In this document: piece by piece, positions 27,777 through 36,300 of the stretch | Layout: each line of letters opens with the position of its first letter | Position numbering within the stretch: the first letter of the stretch is position 1 | Origin: Mycolicibacterium litorale | GTDB taxonomy: Bacteria > Actinomycetota > Actinomycetes > Mycobacteriales > Mycobacteriaceae | Reading direction: 5' to 3' | DNA: 64,000 bases | Assembly: GCA_002007745.1 (NCBI GenBank) | Contig: CP019882.1 | Span: forward strand, 744,001-808,000 | Position numbers and translations under genes: made by a program | Notes under the pieces: model-generated | Database searches by the model: none | Seen by the model: only the letters and a program-made list of their open reading frames with translations | What the model was told of the DNA's origin: nothing

Positions 27777-28265
27777 TCAGACGAAGAAATTGTCGTTGCG
27801 AATGAAGAACTCGCGACGTTCCTCGTCGGAGAGGTCGCCTAGCTTGGCCAACCCCTCGAAGTAGTACTCGCGTGGGGCGCCGGGAGCAAACAGCATCAGG
27901 ATCGAGGCCGGCTCGTCGGCTTCGTTGCGGAAGCCGTGGATGCCGCCCGGCGGCACATAGAGGTAGTCGCCGGCTGCGCCGTCCACCCAGTCGCGCCCGT
28001 CGTAGAGGCGCATTCGGCCGGACAGCACGAAGAACGACTCCGACATCGCTTTGTGGAAGTGTGGGCCGGGCCCGCCCGCTTGGGGATCGAGGTCCACGCG
28101 ATACAAGCCGAAGTCGCCACCGGTGGACTGCTGGCTGGCCAGGTAGCTGTACTTGACCCCCCAGCTCTGGTAGTCCGGCGGGGTGTCGGCGGTGCGCAAC
28201 GTCGCACTCACCTCGCCGGCACCGTCGTATCGCGGTGGGGGATAGGGCGGCACGTGCAGTGACAT
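27777..28265 (-). CDS. Cupin-domain protein
   Basis: A 162-residue single-domain cupin, from MSLHVPPYPPPRYD to NDNFFV. Motif 1 (GPHFHKAMSESFFVLSGRMRLYDG) and motif 2 (GDYLYVPPGGIHGFRN) contain the metal-binding His, His, Glu and His. Similar proteins are annotated as quercetin-dioxygenase-like or isomerase-type cupins; the activity is unknown. ATG 28265 is preferred over upstream in-frame codons because conserved sequence starts there. It lies 17 bases after the stop of the SDR on the same strand and is probably co-transcribed with it under the TetR operators at 29219-29265. Confidence 0.85.
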   Translation of the reverse strand: MSLHVPPYPPPRYDGAGEVSATLRTADTPPDYQSWGVKYSYLASQQSTGGDFGLYRVDLDPQAGGPGPHFHKAMSESFFVLSGRMRLYDGRDWVDGAAGDYLYVPPGGIHGFRNEADEPASILMLFAPGAPREYYFEGLAKLGDLSDEERREFFIRNDNFFV

Positions 28266-28282
28266 CGCCCCCAGTCTGCCCC

Positions 28283-29194
28283 TCAGCCGAGTGGATACAC
28301 CACACCGGTCAGCTCTTCGGACACCGCCCACAGCCGGCGCTGGGCGGCCGTGTCATGCGAGGCCGCGCTCGAGGCGACGATCTTCGGATAGCCGCGCTGT
28401 TCACCGAACCCGTCGGGCCCGTAGTACTGGCCGCCGAGCACACCCGGATCGGTCGCCGCCCTCAGCGTCGGCAGGGCACCCATGTCCGCTTCCTGGAACA
28501 ACGGCTCCAACACCGTGAAGACGGCCTGAACCGCCGGCGGCAGATTGCGCGACAGTTCGCTGCGCGAACCGCCGGGGTGGGCAGCGGCGGCGATGGTCTG
28601 AGTGCCGATGAGGCGCCGCTGCAGCTCATAGGTGAACATCAGATTCGCCAGCTTGGCCTGCCCGTAGGCGCCGATGCGGCTGTAACCTCGCTCCCAGTTC
28701 AGATCGTCGAAGTTGATGCCGCGGCGGGCGAAGCGGTGCCCTTGACTGCTGACCGTCACGACGCGGGAACCCGGCGTGTCGAGCAGTCGGTCGATCAGCA
28801 AGCCGGTCAGCGCGAAGTGACCGAGGTGGTTGGTGCCGAACTGCAGCTCGAACCCGTCGCGGGTGGTCTCCTTGGGCGTCATCATCACGCCTGCGTTGTT
28901 GATCAGCAGGTCGATGTGGTCGTGACCGGCTCGCAGCTCGTCGGCGGCGGACCGGATCGATTCCAGCGAGGTCAGGTCGAGCTTCTGCACGCTGACCTGT
29001 GCCTGCGGCGAGCGGCGAGCGATGAGATCCGCGGCCGCCTTGCCTTTGTCGAGATTGCGGACGGCGAGCACGACGTGTGCGCCGTGCTGGGCCAGTGCGC
29101 GCGCGGTCTCGTAACCCAGCCCGGTATTGGCCCCGGTGATCACGGCTGTACGTCCGGTTTGGTCGGGAATGTCGGTCGAAGTCCAGCGGGCCAT
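28283..29194 (-). CDS. Short-chain dehydrogenase (retinol-dehydrogenase-like)
   Basis: A 303-residue SDR oxidoreductase using NAD(P)(H). Motifs are TGANTGLGYETARALAQ (cofactor), [14 protein letters not shown], a Ser in VVTVSSQGH, and YGQAKLAN (catalytic Tyr and Lys). It is a close paralogue of the frameshifted SDR at 23620-24542, with the same order of motifs and shared phrases [21 protein letters not shown] and [17 protein letters not shown] segments. It is transcribed away from the TetR gene at 29274, whose likely operators lie between them, so it is the probable target of that regulator. Confidence 0.92.
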   Translation of the reverse strand: MARWTSTDIPDQTGRTAVITGANTGLGYETARALAQHGAHVVLAVRNLDKGKAAADLIARRSPQAQVSVQKLDLTSLESIRSAADELRAGHDHIDLLINNAGVMMTPKETTRDGFELQFGTNHLGHFALTGLLIDRLLDTPGSRVVTVSSQGHRFARRGINFDDLNWERGYSRIGAYGQAKLANLMFTYELQRRLIGTQTIAAAAHPGGSRSELSRNLPPAVQAVFTVLEPLFQEADMGALPTLRAATDPGVLGGQYYGPDGFGEQRGYPKIVASSAASHDTAAQRRLWAVSEELTGVVYPLG

Positions 29195-29218
29195 GTCGTC
29201 TCCTCGTTTAGACTAAAG

Positions 29219-29265
29219 CGGAGCGTGCGCCCCGGTTTCTCTGACTATACGGAACGCGCGCCCCG
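29219..29265. promoter_or_regulatory. Two tandem TetR-type operators
   Basis: Two similar imperfect palindromes, CGGAGCGTGCGCCCCG (29219-29234) and CGGAACGCGCGCCCCG (29250-29265), share 14 of 16 bases and are spaced 31 bases apart, about three helical turns. Each is followed by a T-run (GGTTT, TTTT). They fill the divergent gap between the SDR and the TetR gene. A further symmetric TTTAGACTAAA lies just before them at 29207-29217. Binding by the adjacent TetR is inferred. Confidence 0.65.
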
Positions 29266-29273
29266 TTTTGTCA

Positions 29274-29849
29274 ATGCGCGAGGGGTATGAGGTGGTTCTG
29301 AATTGCCGGCCGTTGCGGGCTGACGCGGCGCGCAACCGCGCCCGGGTGCTGGAGGTTGCCTACGACGTCTTCGCCGAGCAGGGGCTGTCGGTGCCGATCG
29401 ACGAGATCGCCCGGCGGGCCGGGGTGGGGGCGGGCACCGTCTACCGACACTTCCCGACCAAGGAAGCGCTGTTCGAAGCCGTCATCGGCGAGCGGATGCG
29501 TTTCGTCGTGGCGCGGGCGCGTGAGCTGCTGGCCGCGGATCCCGCCAATGCTCTTTTTGGGTTCCTCCGTCAGATGGTCCGTGAGGGGGCCGCCGACCAC
29601 GGCATGGTGGAGGCGCTGGCGAGTTACGGAATCGACCTGGACACCGCAGCGCCTGGCGCCGAGGCGGAATTCCTCGGCATCCTGGGCGAGATGTTGGCGG
29701 CGGCGCAGAAGGCCGGCACCGCACGCGCTGACGTCGGCGTCGCCGAACTCAAGGCGTTATTGGTCGTGTGCAAGAGCGGGCAGTCGTACGGGGACGAGGT
29801 CGCCGACCGGATCACGAACGTCATCGTGGCCGGGTTACGCGCGGGGTGA
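29274..29849 (+). CDS. TetR-family transcriptional regulator
   Basis: A 191-residue regulator with an N-terminal helix-turn-helix (DAARNRARVLEVAYDVFAEQGLSVPIDEIARRAGVGAGTVYRHFPTKEALFEAVI) and a C-terminal ligand domain of the SbtR-like type. ATG 29274 is preferred; TTG 29268 is possible. It is divergent from the SDR-cupin pair and has two palindromic repeats in the gap, so it probably represses both itself and the SDR until a ligand, perhaps an SDR substrate, binds. Confidence 0.9.
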   Translation: MREGYEVVLNCRPLRADAARNRARVLEVAYDVFAEQGLSVPIDEIARRAGVGAGTVYRHFPTKEALFEAVIGERMRFVVARARELLAADPANALFGFLRQMVREGAADHGMVEALASYGIDLDTAAPGAEAEFLGILGEMLAAAQKAGTARADVGVAELKALLVVCKSGQSYGDEVADRITNVIVAGLRAG

Positions 29850-29864
29850 ACGGCCATGTGTGTC

Positions 29865-29891
29865 CTTGCACTCGCCTAGGTCGAGTGCTAA
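29865..29891. promoter_or_regulatory. CIRCE element 1 (HrcA operator)
   Basis: CTTGCACTC, nine bases, GAGTGCTAA. This fits the CIRCE consensus TTAGCACTC-N9-GAGTGCTAA with two differences in the left arm. It is the HrcA heat-shock repressor site, about 140 bases before groEL2. Confidence 0.88.
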
Positions 29892-29899
29892 GAATGTGG

Positions 29900-29926
29900 T
29901 TGGCACTCCCGACCGGTGAGTGCTAG
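29900..29926. promoter_or_regulatory. CIRCE element 2 (HrcA operator)
   Basis: TTGGCACTC, nine bases, GAGTGCTAG. A second near-consensus CIRCE, 35 bases centre-to-centre after the first, upstream of groEL2. Paired sites suggest cooperative HrcA repression. Confidence 0.88.
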
Positions 29927-29961
29927 GTCGGGACGGTGAGATCGAAGCCGAACACAGCTGA

Positions 29962-31656
<1,695 letters not shown>

Positions 31657-31672
31657 GTCCCTGCACGAAGGA

Positions 31673-31706
31673 GCCCCGGCGTTGCGTCAGCAGCGCCGGG
31701 GCTTTT
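31673..31706 (+). terminator. Intrinsic terminator of groEL2
   Basis: A perfect 9-bp stem GCCCCGGCG / CGCCGGGGC with a 12-base loop, followed by TTTT, 16 bases after the groEL2 stop. Confidence 0.85.
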
Positions 31707-31728
31707 CGTTGTCTTTCCGCCGACCGCG

Positions 31729-31776
31729 CAATTTCATTTGCAACACGCCGGCGGTTGCGTATCGATTCGCACACTC
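31729..31776. repeat. Palindromic flanking repeat, left copy
   Basis: A 48-base segment that is itself an imperfect palindrome (arms around CAACACGCCGGCGGTTGCG). Its inverse matches 32707-32754 at 34 of 48 positions, including both ends (GAGTGTGCG 9 of 9, and GGCGTGTTGC and ATGAAA inside). It lies between the groEL2 terminator and the nuclease-like gene. Confidence 0.6.
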
Positions 31777-31835
31777 GCAATCCATGCTGTGGGCAGCCGA
31801 CGGCATGCCGCGCCGCGCACTGCCATCCTTCGCGG

Positions 31836-32708
31836 GTGCAGACAATCGCCTGGCCGTTCATCGCGGCAGAGGCGCTGGCTGACGGGGCTCTGACATTTCG
31901 CGAACTCAGGCGTTTCCACGCAGCGGTGTACCCCGGCGTCTGGGCTCCGCGCGACGCCTCTCTTTCGGCGATCGATCGGGCTCGGGCCGCCTGGCTGTGG
32001 TCTGGTGGCAGAGGCGTGCTGGCCGGCTTGTCGGCCTCGGCGATGCTGGGCGCCAAGTGGATTGATCCGGACGCGCCCGCGGAGCTGATGCACGCCAACC
32101 GCCGCCCGCCAACCGGCGTCATCGTGTACGCCGACCGGCTGGCGCCCGCCGAGACTCAGCAAGTGCTTGGCCTGCCGATAACGACGCCCGCTCGTACCGC
32201 GTTCGACATCGGTCGACGACTCGAGTTCACCTCGGCCGTTCAACGGATTGATGCCCTCATGGCCGTCACCGACCTCAAGGTCGACGCGATCCATGCCGTC
32301 ATCGCCGACCACCGTGGTTGCCGTGGGCTCGTGCAGCTGCGCAAGGTGCTCGATCTGGTCGACGGCGGATCGGAGTCACCGTACGAGTCGTTGACGCGGA
32401 TCCTGCTTGTGCGCAACGGCTTTCCGCGGCCGCATACCCAGGTTCGGGTGTGCGACGAGTACGGGTTCGTGGTCGCGAGGCTGGACATGGGATGGCCGCG
32501 GTGGCGGGTGGGCGTCGACTTCGACGGCGCTCATCACTGGACTGACCCGAAGCAGCGGTCCAGGGACGTGGAGCGCTATGCGATGCTGTCGGAGTTGGGC
32601 TGGATTGATGTTCGACTCACGTCCGAGATGCTGCATAACAATCCCGCTGCGTTCCTTGCACGTGTCGGGTCAGCCCTGCTTGCTCGTGGATGCCCACGCA
32701 CCTGGTGA
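31836..32708 (+). CDS. AbiEi-like / DUF559 (Vsr-type PD-(D/E)XK) domain protein
   Basis: A 290-residue protein from a family common in mycobacteria. The N-terminal part (MQTIAWPFIAAEALADGALTFRELRRFHAAVYPGVWA) resembles the winged-helix region of AbiEi-type antitoxins. The C-terminal 100 residues (SPYESLTRILLVRNG, ARLDMGWPRWRVGVDFDGAHHW, RSRDVERYAMLSELGW) resemble DUF559/Vsr endonuclease folds, with acidic positions at Glu, Asp and DFD. GTG 31836 is chosen because conserved sequence begins there; an upstream ATG at 31755 would run through the flanking repeat. Inverted copies of a palindrome sit on both sides. No obvious partner gene of a toxin-antitoxin or restriction system is adjacent. Function unknown. 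Confidence 0.78.
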   Translation: MQTIAWPFIAAEALADGALTFRELRRFHAAVYPGVWAPRDASLSAIDRARAAWLWSGGRGVLAGLSASAMLGAKWIDPDAPAELMHANRRPPTGVIVYADRLAPAETQQVLGLPITTPARTAFDIGRRLEFTSAVQRIDALMAVTDLKVDAIHAVIADHRGCRGLVQLRKVLDLVDGGSESPYESLTRILLVRNGFPRPHTQVRVCDEYGFVVARLDMGWPRWRVGVDFDGAHHWTDPKQRSRDVERYAMLSELGWIDVRLTSEMLHNNPAAFLARVGSALLARGCPRTW

Positions 32709-32754
32709 GTGTGCGTTCTCATCCGCCCGCCGCGGCGTGTTGCGTATGAAACTG
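32707..32754. repeat. Palindromic flanking repeat, right copy
   Basis: Inverse partner of 31729-31776. It begins inside the stop codon of the nuclease-like gene and ends 14 bases before the amidohydrolase stop. It is internally palindromic: GTGTGCGTTCTCATCCGC pairs with GCGTATGAAACTGCAC. Confidence 0.6.
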
Positions 32755-32767
32755 CACTGTCGGCGGC

Positions 32768-34498
32768 TCAAAGAGAAACGATCGGCGCGGGCTGGCGCCC
32801 CCGAATCAACCGGCCCGGCCGGGCCGAGGTCGGCACACCGTTGTCGGCGATCACTTCACCGGAGACGATGGTTGCGACGAAACCGTCGGCGCTCTGGTCC
32901 AATCGCCGCCCGCCCCCGGGCAGGTCATGGGTGACGAAGGGCTTGTGCAGCCGCAACGCTTCTTGGTCGATGACGTTGAGATCAGCCTTGTAGCCCACGG
33001 CAATTCGGCCACGATCGGCCAGGCCGGCCACCCGCGCCGGGACCGAGGTCAGCTCCCGTACGGCATCGGCCACACTGAGCCGGCCCGACGGGCGGTCGCG
33101 CACCCAGTGCGTCAGCAGATACGTCGGATAGCTCGCATCGCAGATCATGCCGTAGTGCGCGCCGCCGTCGCCGAGGCCCAGGACGACATCGTCTCGACGC
33201 AGCAGCTCGGCGACGGTGTCCAGCGAGTTGTCGCGGAAGTTGGCCAGCGTGACCAACAGCATGGCGTGCCCGTCGTCGTCGAGAACCCGGTCGTAGGCCT
33301 CCTCCAGCGGGCTGACCCCGCGGGCCCGCGCGCGTGCCGCGATGGACTGCGATGGGTCGGGTTCGTAGTTCGGCGGCTCACCCAGCGGGTAGATGTAGTC
33401 CCAGGCCTGAACGGCGAACATCAGCGGGTGCCCGCTTCCCGCCGGCTGGTCCGACAGGATGCGTTCGCGCACTTCGGATTTGCGCATCTCGGCGACACGC
33501 TCGGCCAGTGGCAGTCCGGCGATCTCCTGGTAGCTGGGATAGAGGACGAAGGGGTTGCCGCTCAGCTCCAGCCCGAGCACCAGCCCGACCGGCCGCGGGA
33601 AGATCTGCGCGGTGACGTCGCCACCGTTTGCGTTGGCTTTCTCGACCATCCTCAGCGCGTCGAGGAAATACGGTTCGCCGGCATTTCCGACCGCCAGGGT
33701 GAACGTCACGGGTAGGCCGACTTCGGCGGCCACCTCGAACACCGTCCGCAACGCGGGCTCGTAATCACCGGCGACCAGGTCCGGTACGAATTGGATCAAC
33801 CCGCCGCCGGCGTCCTCGACACCCCGGGCAATCGCTTCGATCTCGGCCTGCGCGGCGTCGTAGCTGGGGATCGGTCTGCCGCTCTCCGACTTGTGAATCG
33901 TCAACCGCGACGAGGCGAAGCCCAGCGCACCGACCTCGACGGCCTCGGCGGCGAGTTTGCGCATCTGGGCCAGGTCTTCGGCGGTCGCCGGCTCGCGGTC
34001 GACGCCGCGCTGACCCATGACGTAAACCCGCAGCGGCGAGTGCGGCAACAGCGCCGCCACATCGATATCCCGTTGCCGCGAAGCGATGGCGTCGAGGAAC
34101 TCCGGAAAGGTCTGCCACGTCCACGGCAATCCGTCGACCATCACCACGCCCGGAATGTCCTCGACGCCGGCCATCAGATCCACCAGTACGTCGTGGTCCT
34201 CGGCGCGACACGGGGCGAAGCCGACACCGCAGTTGCCCATCAGCGCAGTGGTCACTCCGTGGGCCGACGACGGTGTCAACCGATCCGACCAGATCGCCTG
34301 GCCGTCGTAGTGGGTGTGCAGGTCGACGAATCCGGGAGTGACGAGCAGCCCGGTCGCGTCGATCTCCCGCCCGGCGGTGCCGGTCACGCTGCCGACGGCG
34401 GCGATGACGCCGTCGGATACGGCGACGTCCCCTCGGTACGGCTCACCGCCGAGACCGTCGACGATGGTGCCGTTGCGGATGACCACGTCATAGCTCAT
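32768..34498 (-). CDS. Amidohydrolase, N-acyl-D-amino-acid deacylase family
   Basis: A 576-residue metal-dependent hydrolase of the D-aminoacylase type. N-terminal beta-barrel cap (SYDVVIRNGTIVDGLGGEPYRGDVAV), metal-binding motif DLHTHYDGQAIW, then SSAHGVTTALMGNCGVGFAPCR, and late GLGDGGAHYGMICDAS and GYKADLNVID. Probably deacylates N-acyl-D-amino acids or related amides; the exact substrate is unknown. ATG 34498 (MSYDVV) is the start; a longer in-frame extension upstream is antisense to the VOC and DinB genes and is rejected. It is divergent from the VOC gene. Confidence 0.9.
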   Translation of the reverse strand: MSYDVVIRNGTIVDGLGGEPYRGDVAVSDGVIAAVGSVTGTAGREIDATGLLVTPGFVDLHTHYDGQAIWSDRLTPSSAHGVTTALMGNCGVGFAPCRAEDHDVLVDLMAGVEDIPGVVMVDGLPWTWQTFPEFLDAIASRQRDIDVAALLPHSPLRVYVMGQRGVDREPATAEDLAQMRKLAAEAVEVGALGFASSRLTIHKSESGRPIPSYDAAQAEIEAIARGVEDAGGGLIQFVPDLVAGDYEPALRTVFEVAAEVGLPVTFTLAVGNAGEPYFLDALRMVEKANANGGDVTAQIFPRPVGLVLGLELSGNPFVLYPSYQEIAGLPLAERVAEMRKSEVRERILSDQPAGSGHPLMFAVQAWDYIYPLGEPPNYEPDPSQSIAARARARGVSPLEEAYDRVLDDDGHAMLLVTLANFRDNSLDTVAELLRRDDVVLGLGDGGAHYGMICDASYPTYLLTHWVRDRPSGRLSVADAVRELTSVPARVAGLADRGRIAVGYKADLNVIDQEALRLHKPFVTHDLPGGGRRLDQSADGFVATIVSGEVIADNGVPTSARPGRLIRGRQPAPIVSL

Positions 34499-34525
34499 GG
34501 CGACGAGATTACGTCGCCTGCAACG

Positions 34526-34945
34526 ATGGAGGCTGTGATCGATCACTTCGGAATCAACTGTGCCGACTTCGCCCAGTCTCAAGAGTTCTACGACAAGGTG
34601 CTGCACGTGCTGGGCTACACGCGGGTCATGGACTTCGGCCCGGCGATCGGCTACGGCGTCGACGGCAAGCCGGAGTTCTGGATTGCCGATGCCTCGGCCG
34701 GTGAAGCCACCGGGCCGAACCGCGAGGTGCACATCGCGTTCGCCGCCAAGGACGCGGAATCGGTGCAGGCCTTCTACCACACCGCGCTGGCGCTGGGATC
34801 CGAGCCGTTGCACGCGCCGCGGTTGTGGCCGGAGTACCACCCCGGCTACTACGGAGCGTTTGTGCGCGACCCGGACGGCAACAACGTCGAGGCGGTCTTC
34901 CATGACGCCCAGCCCGAGGCCCAGACGCCGACCAACTCCGCGTAG
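34526..34945 (+). CDS. VOC (glyoxalase/dioxygenase-like) family protein
   Basis: A 139-residue vicinal-oxygen-chelate protein. IDHFGINCADFAQSQEFYDKVLHVLGY opens the first beta-alpha-beta-beta-beta module and YYGAFVRDPDGNNVEAVFH closes the second; the His and Glu of these modules would bind the metal. Start is ATG 34526 or GTG 34535; the GGAGG at 34528 is too close to the second to decide. Ten bases later comes the DinB gene on the same strand. Confidence 0.88.
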   Translation: MEAVIDHFGINCADFAQSQEFYDKVLHVLGYTRVMDFGPAIGYGVDGKPEFWIADASAGEATGPNREVHIAFAAKDAESVQAFYHTALALGSEPLHAPRLWPEYHPGYYGAFVRDPDGNNVEAVFHDAQPEAQTPTNSA

Positions 34946-34955
34946 CGTCACAGCT

Positions 34956-35480
34956 ATGGCTGACTCCCTGACCGATGCAGACGCGGCCCGCGAACTCCTG
35001 CGGGATTCCTTCACCCGGATCATCGAGCACGTCGACAACCTCACCGACGACTTGACAGACGAGGTGTCGTTCTTCCGGCCCACCGCGACGGCCAACAGCA
35101 TCGCGTGGTTGATCTGGCACAGCGCCCGCGTGCAGGATGCCCAGCTCGCCGACATCGCCGGCACCGAGCAGGTGTGGTTCAGCGGGGAATGGGTGGACCG
35201 CTTCAATCTGGACCTGCCCCGCGACGCGCACGGCTACGGGCACACGGCCGAGGAGGTCGGCAAGGTCCGGGCCCCGGCCGATCTACTGGCCGGCTACTAC
35301 CACGCGGTACACAAGGCGACCTTGGAGTACATCGCCAGTGTCACCCCCGACGAACTCGCCCGAGTGGTCGACAAGAACTGGAACCCGCCGGTGACCGCCA
35401 GCATCCGGCTGGTCAGCATCATCGACGACTGCGCCCAGCATCTGGGGCAGGCGGCGTATGTGCGGGGCATCGCCCGCTGA
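34956..35480 (+). CDS. DinB-like / DUF664 protein
   Basis: A 174-residue four-helix-bundle protein of the DinB/mycothiol-dependent group: ARELLRDSFTRIIEHVDNLTD, NSIAWLIWHSARVQDAQLADIAG, VSIIDDCAQHLGQAAYVRG. The three histidines expected for metal binding are His55-like (IWHSAR), His in GYYHAVHKA and His in DDCAQHLGQ. Function in mycobacteria is unknown; relatives transfer mycothiol or bacillithiol. It is followed by a PAP2 gene whose frame begins near its stop. Confidence 0.85.
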   Translation: MADSLTDADAARELLRDSFTRIIEHVDNLTDDLTDEVSFFRPTATANSIAWLIWHSARVQDAQLADIAGTEQVWFSGEWVDRFNLDLPRDAHGYGHTAEEVGKVRAPADLLAGYYHAVHKATLEYIASVTPDELARVVDKNWNPPVTASIRLVSIIDDCAQHLGQAAYVRGIAR

Positions 35481-35515
35481 CACCCAACGCGGTCCGGTGG
35501 TGGCCGCTGCTCGCG

Positions 35516-36040
35516 GTGCCGGCGATGGCGGTGCTCGGCTGGGCGGTGCGCGATGGCCCGACGCCGGTCGACGACTGGTTTCAAGCGGCCCATGGCAGCG
35601 CGCTGCGGTGGCTGTTGTTCTTCACCGACTACCGCACGGTTGCGGTGCTGCTGCTGGCGGCGCTGGGGTGCGCGCTGTACCGGCAGAAGTGGTGGACGGC
35701 CGCGTTGGTCTTCGTGACTCCCGTTGTGGCGGTGTGGCTTTCGCGGGTTCTCAAGCATGCCATCGGACGCCACAAGGGCGATGCCGTCGCCTATCCCAGC
35801 GGTCACACCACGCTGGCCGTTGTCGTGCTGGGAATGGTGATCCTGGCCGTCGGCGCCCGATTCTGGCTGCTGTTGGCTTCGGGTGTGTGGGCGGTGCTAG
35901 GCATGCTGGGCCAGGCCGTCACGTATCACTACTTCACCGACACCGTCGGCGGTCTGCTGCTGGGGACGTCGCTGGTGTGCCTGGCTGCGGTGGTGATCGC
36001 GAGCGTGGCAAAGTGCGATGGCAGCGCGCCCAGCCGTTGA
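35516..36040 (+). CDS. PAP2-family membrane phosphatase
   Basis: A roughly 174-residue membrane phosphatase of the PAP2 / undecaprenyl-diphosphatase type. Motifs are VLKHAIGRHKGD (C1-like), YPSGHTTLA (C2, PSGH) and TYHYFTDTVGG (C3, HxxxD), between five or six hydrophobic helices. It could dephosphorylate a lipid pyrophosphate. The start is unclear: GTG 35516 is the first normal start in frame, while hydrophobic sequence already begins just before it (VRWWPLLAVPAMAVLGW), so an unusual start near 35480 is possible. C1 is weaker than the classic KxxxxxxRP. Confidence 0.75.
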   Translation: MPAMAVLGWAVRDGPTPVDDWFQAAHGSALRWLLFFTDYRTVAVLLLAALGCALYRQKWWTAALVFVTPVVAVWLSRVLKHAIGRHKGDAVAYPSGHTTLAVVVLGMVILAVGARFWLLLASGVWAVLGMLGQAVTYHYFTDTVGGLLLGTSLVCLAAVVIASVAKCDGSAPSR

Positions 36041-36230
36041 GACCTCGGTGGCCGGGCTCAACCGCGGGTGTTGCCCCAGGGTGGCCGGCTAGCTCGGCGC
36101 GGCTGCATCGCGCAACCGGCGGCATGCGTCGGACGAGGCTACGACGCAGCTGGCGCAGCGGCGATTTCACCCCGTTCCGAAGGGCGTCGGCGCCACGCGA
36201 ATACGTTCAGGATCAGGGCAATCTCGGTTA

Positions 36231-36259
36231 TTGACGTTGTAGTAGCCGTATGCGATGCT
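36231..36259 (+). promoter_or_regulatory. Candidate promoter for the exported Tyr-rich protein
   Basis: TTGACG at 36231-36236, 17 bases, then GATGCT at 36254-36259, about 40 bases before the ATG at 36301. The -35 is strong and the -10 weak. The rest of the 260-base gap 36041-36300 shows no gene that I can support. Confidence 0.35.
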
Positions 36260-36300
36260 TCGGCTGCGCACCTGTCGCATCAACACTCCTAGGGGGATCT

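Noticed and set aside
34499..35206. N-terminal extension of the amidohydrolase to 35206
   Set aside because: The extra 236 residues are antisense to the VOC and DinB genes and lack conservation; ATG 34498 starts the usual domain.
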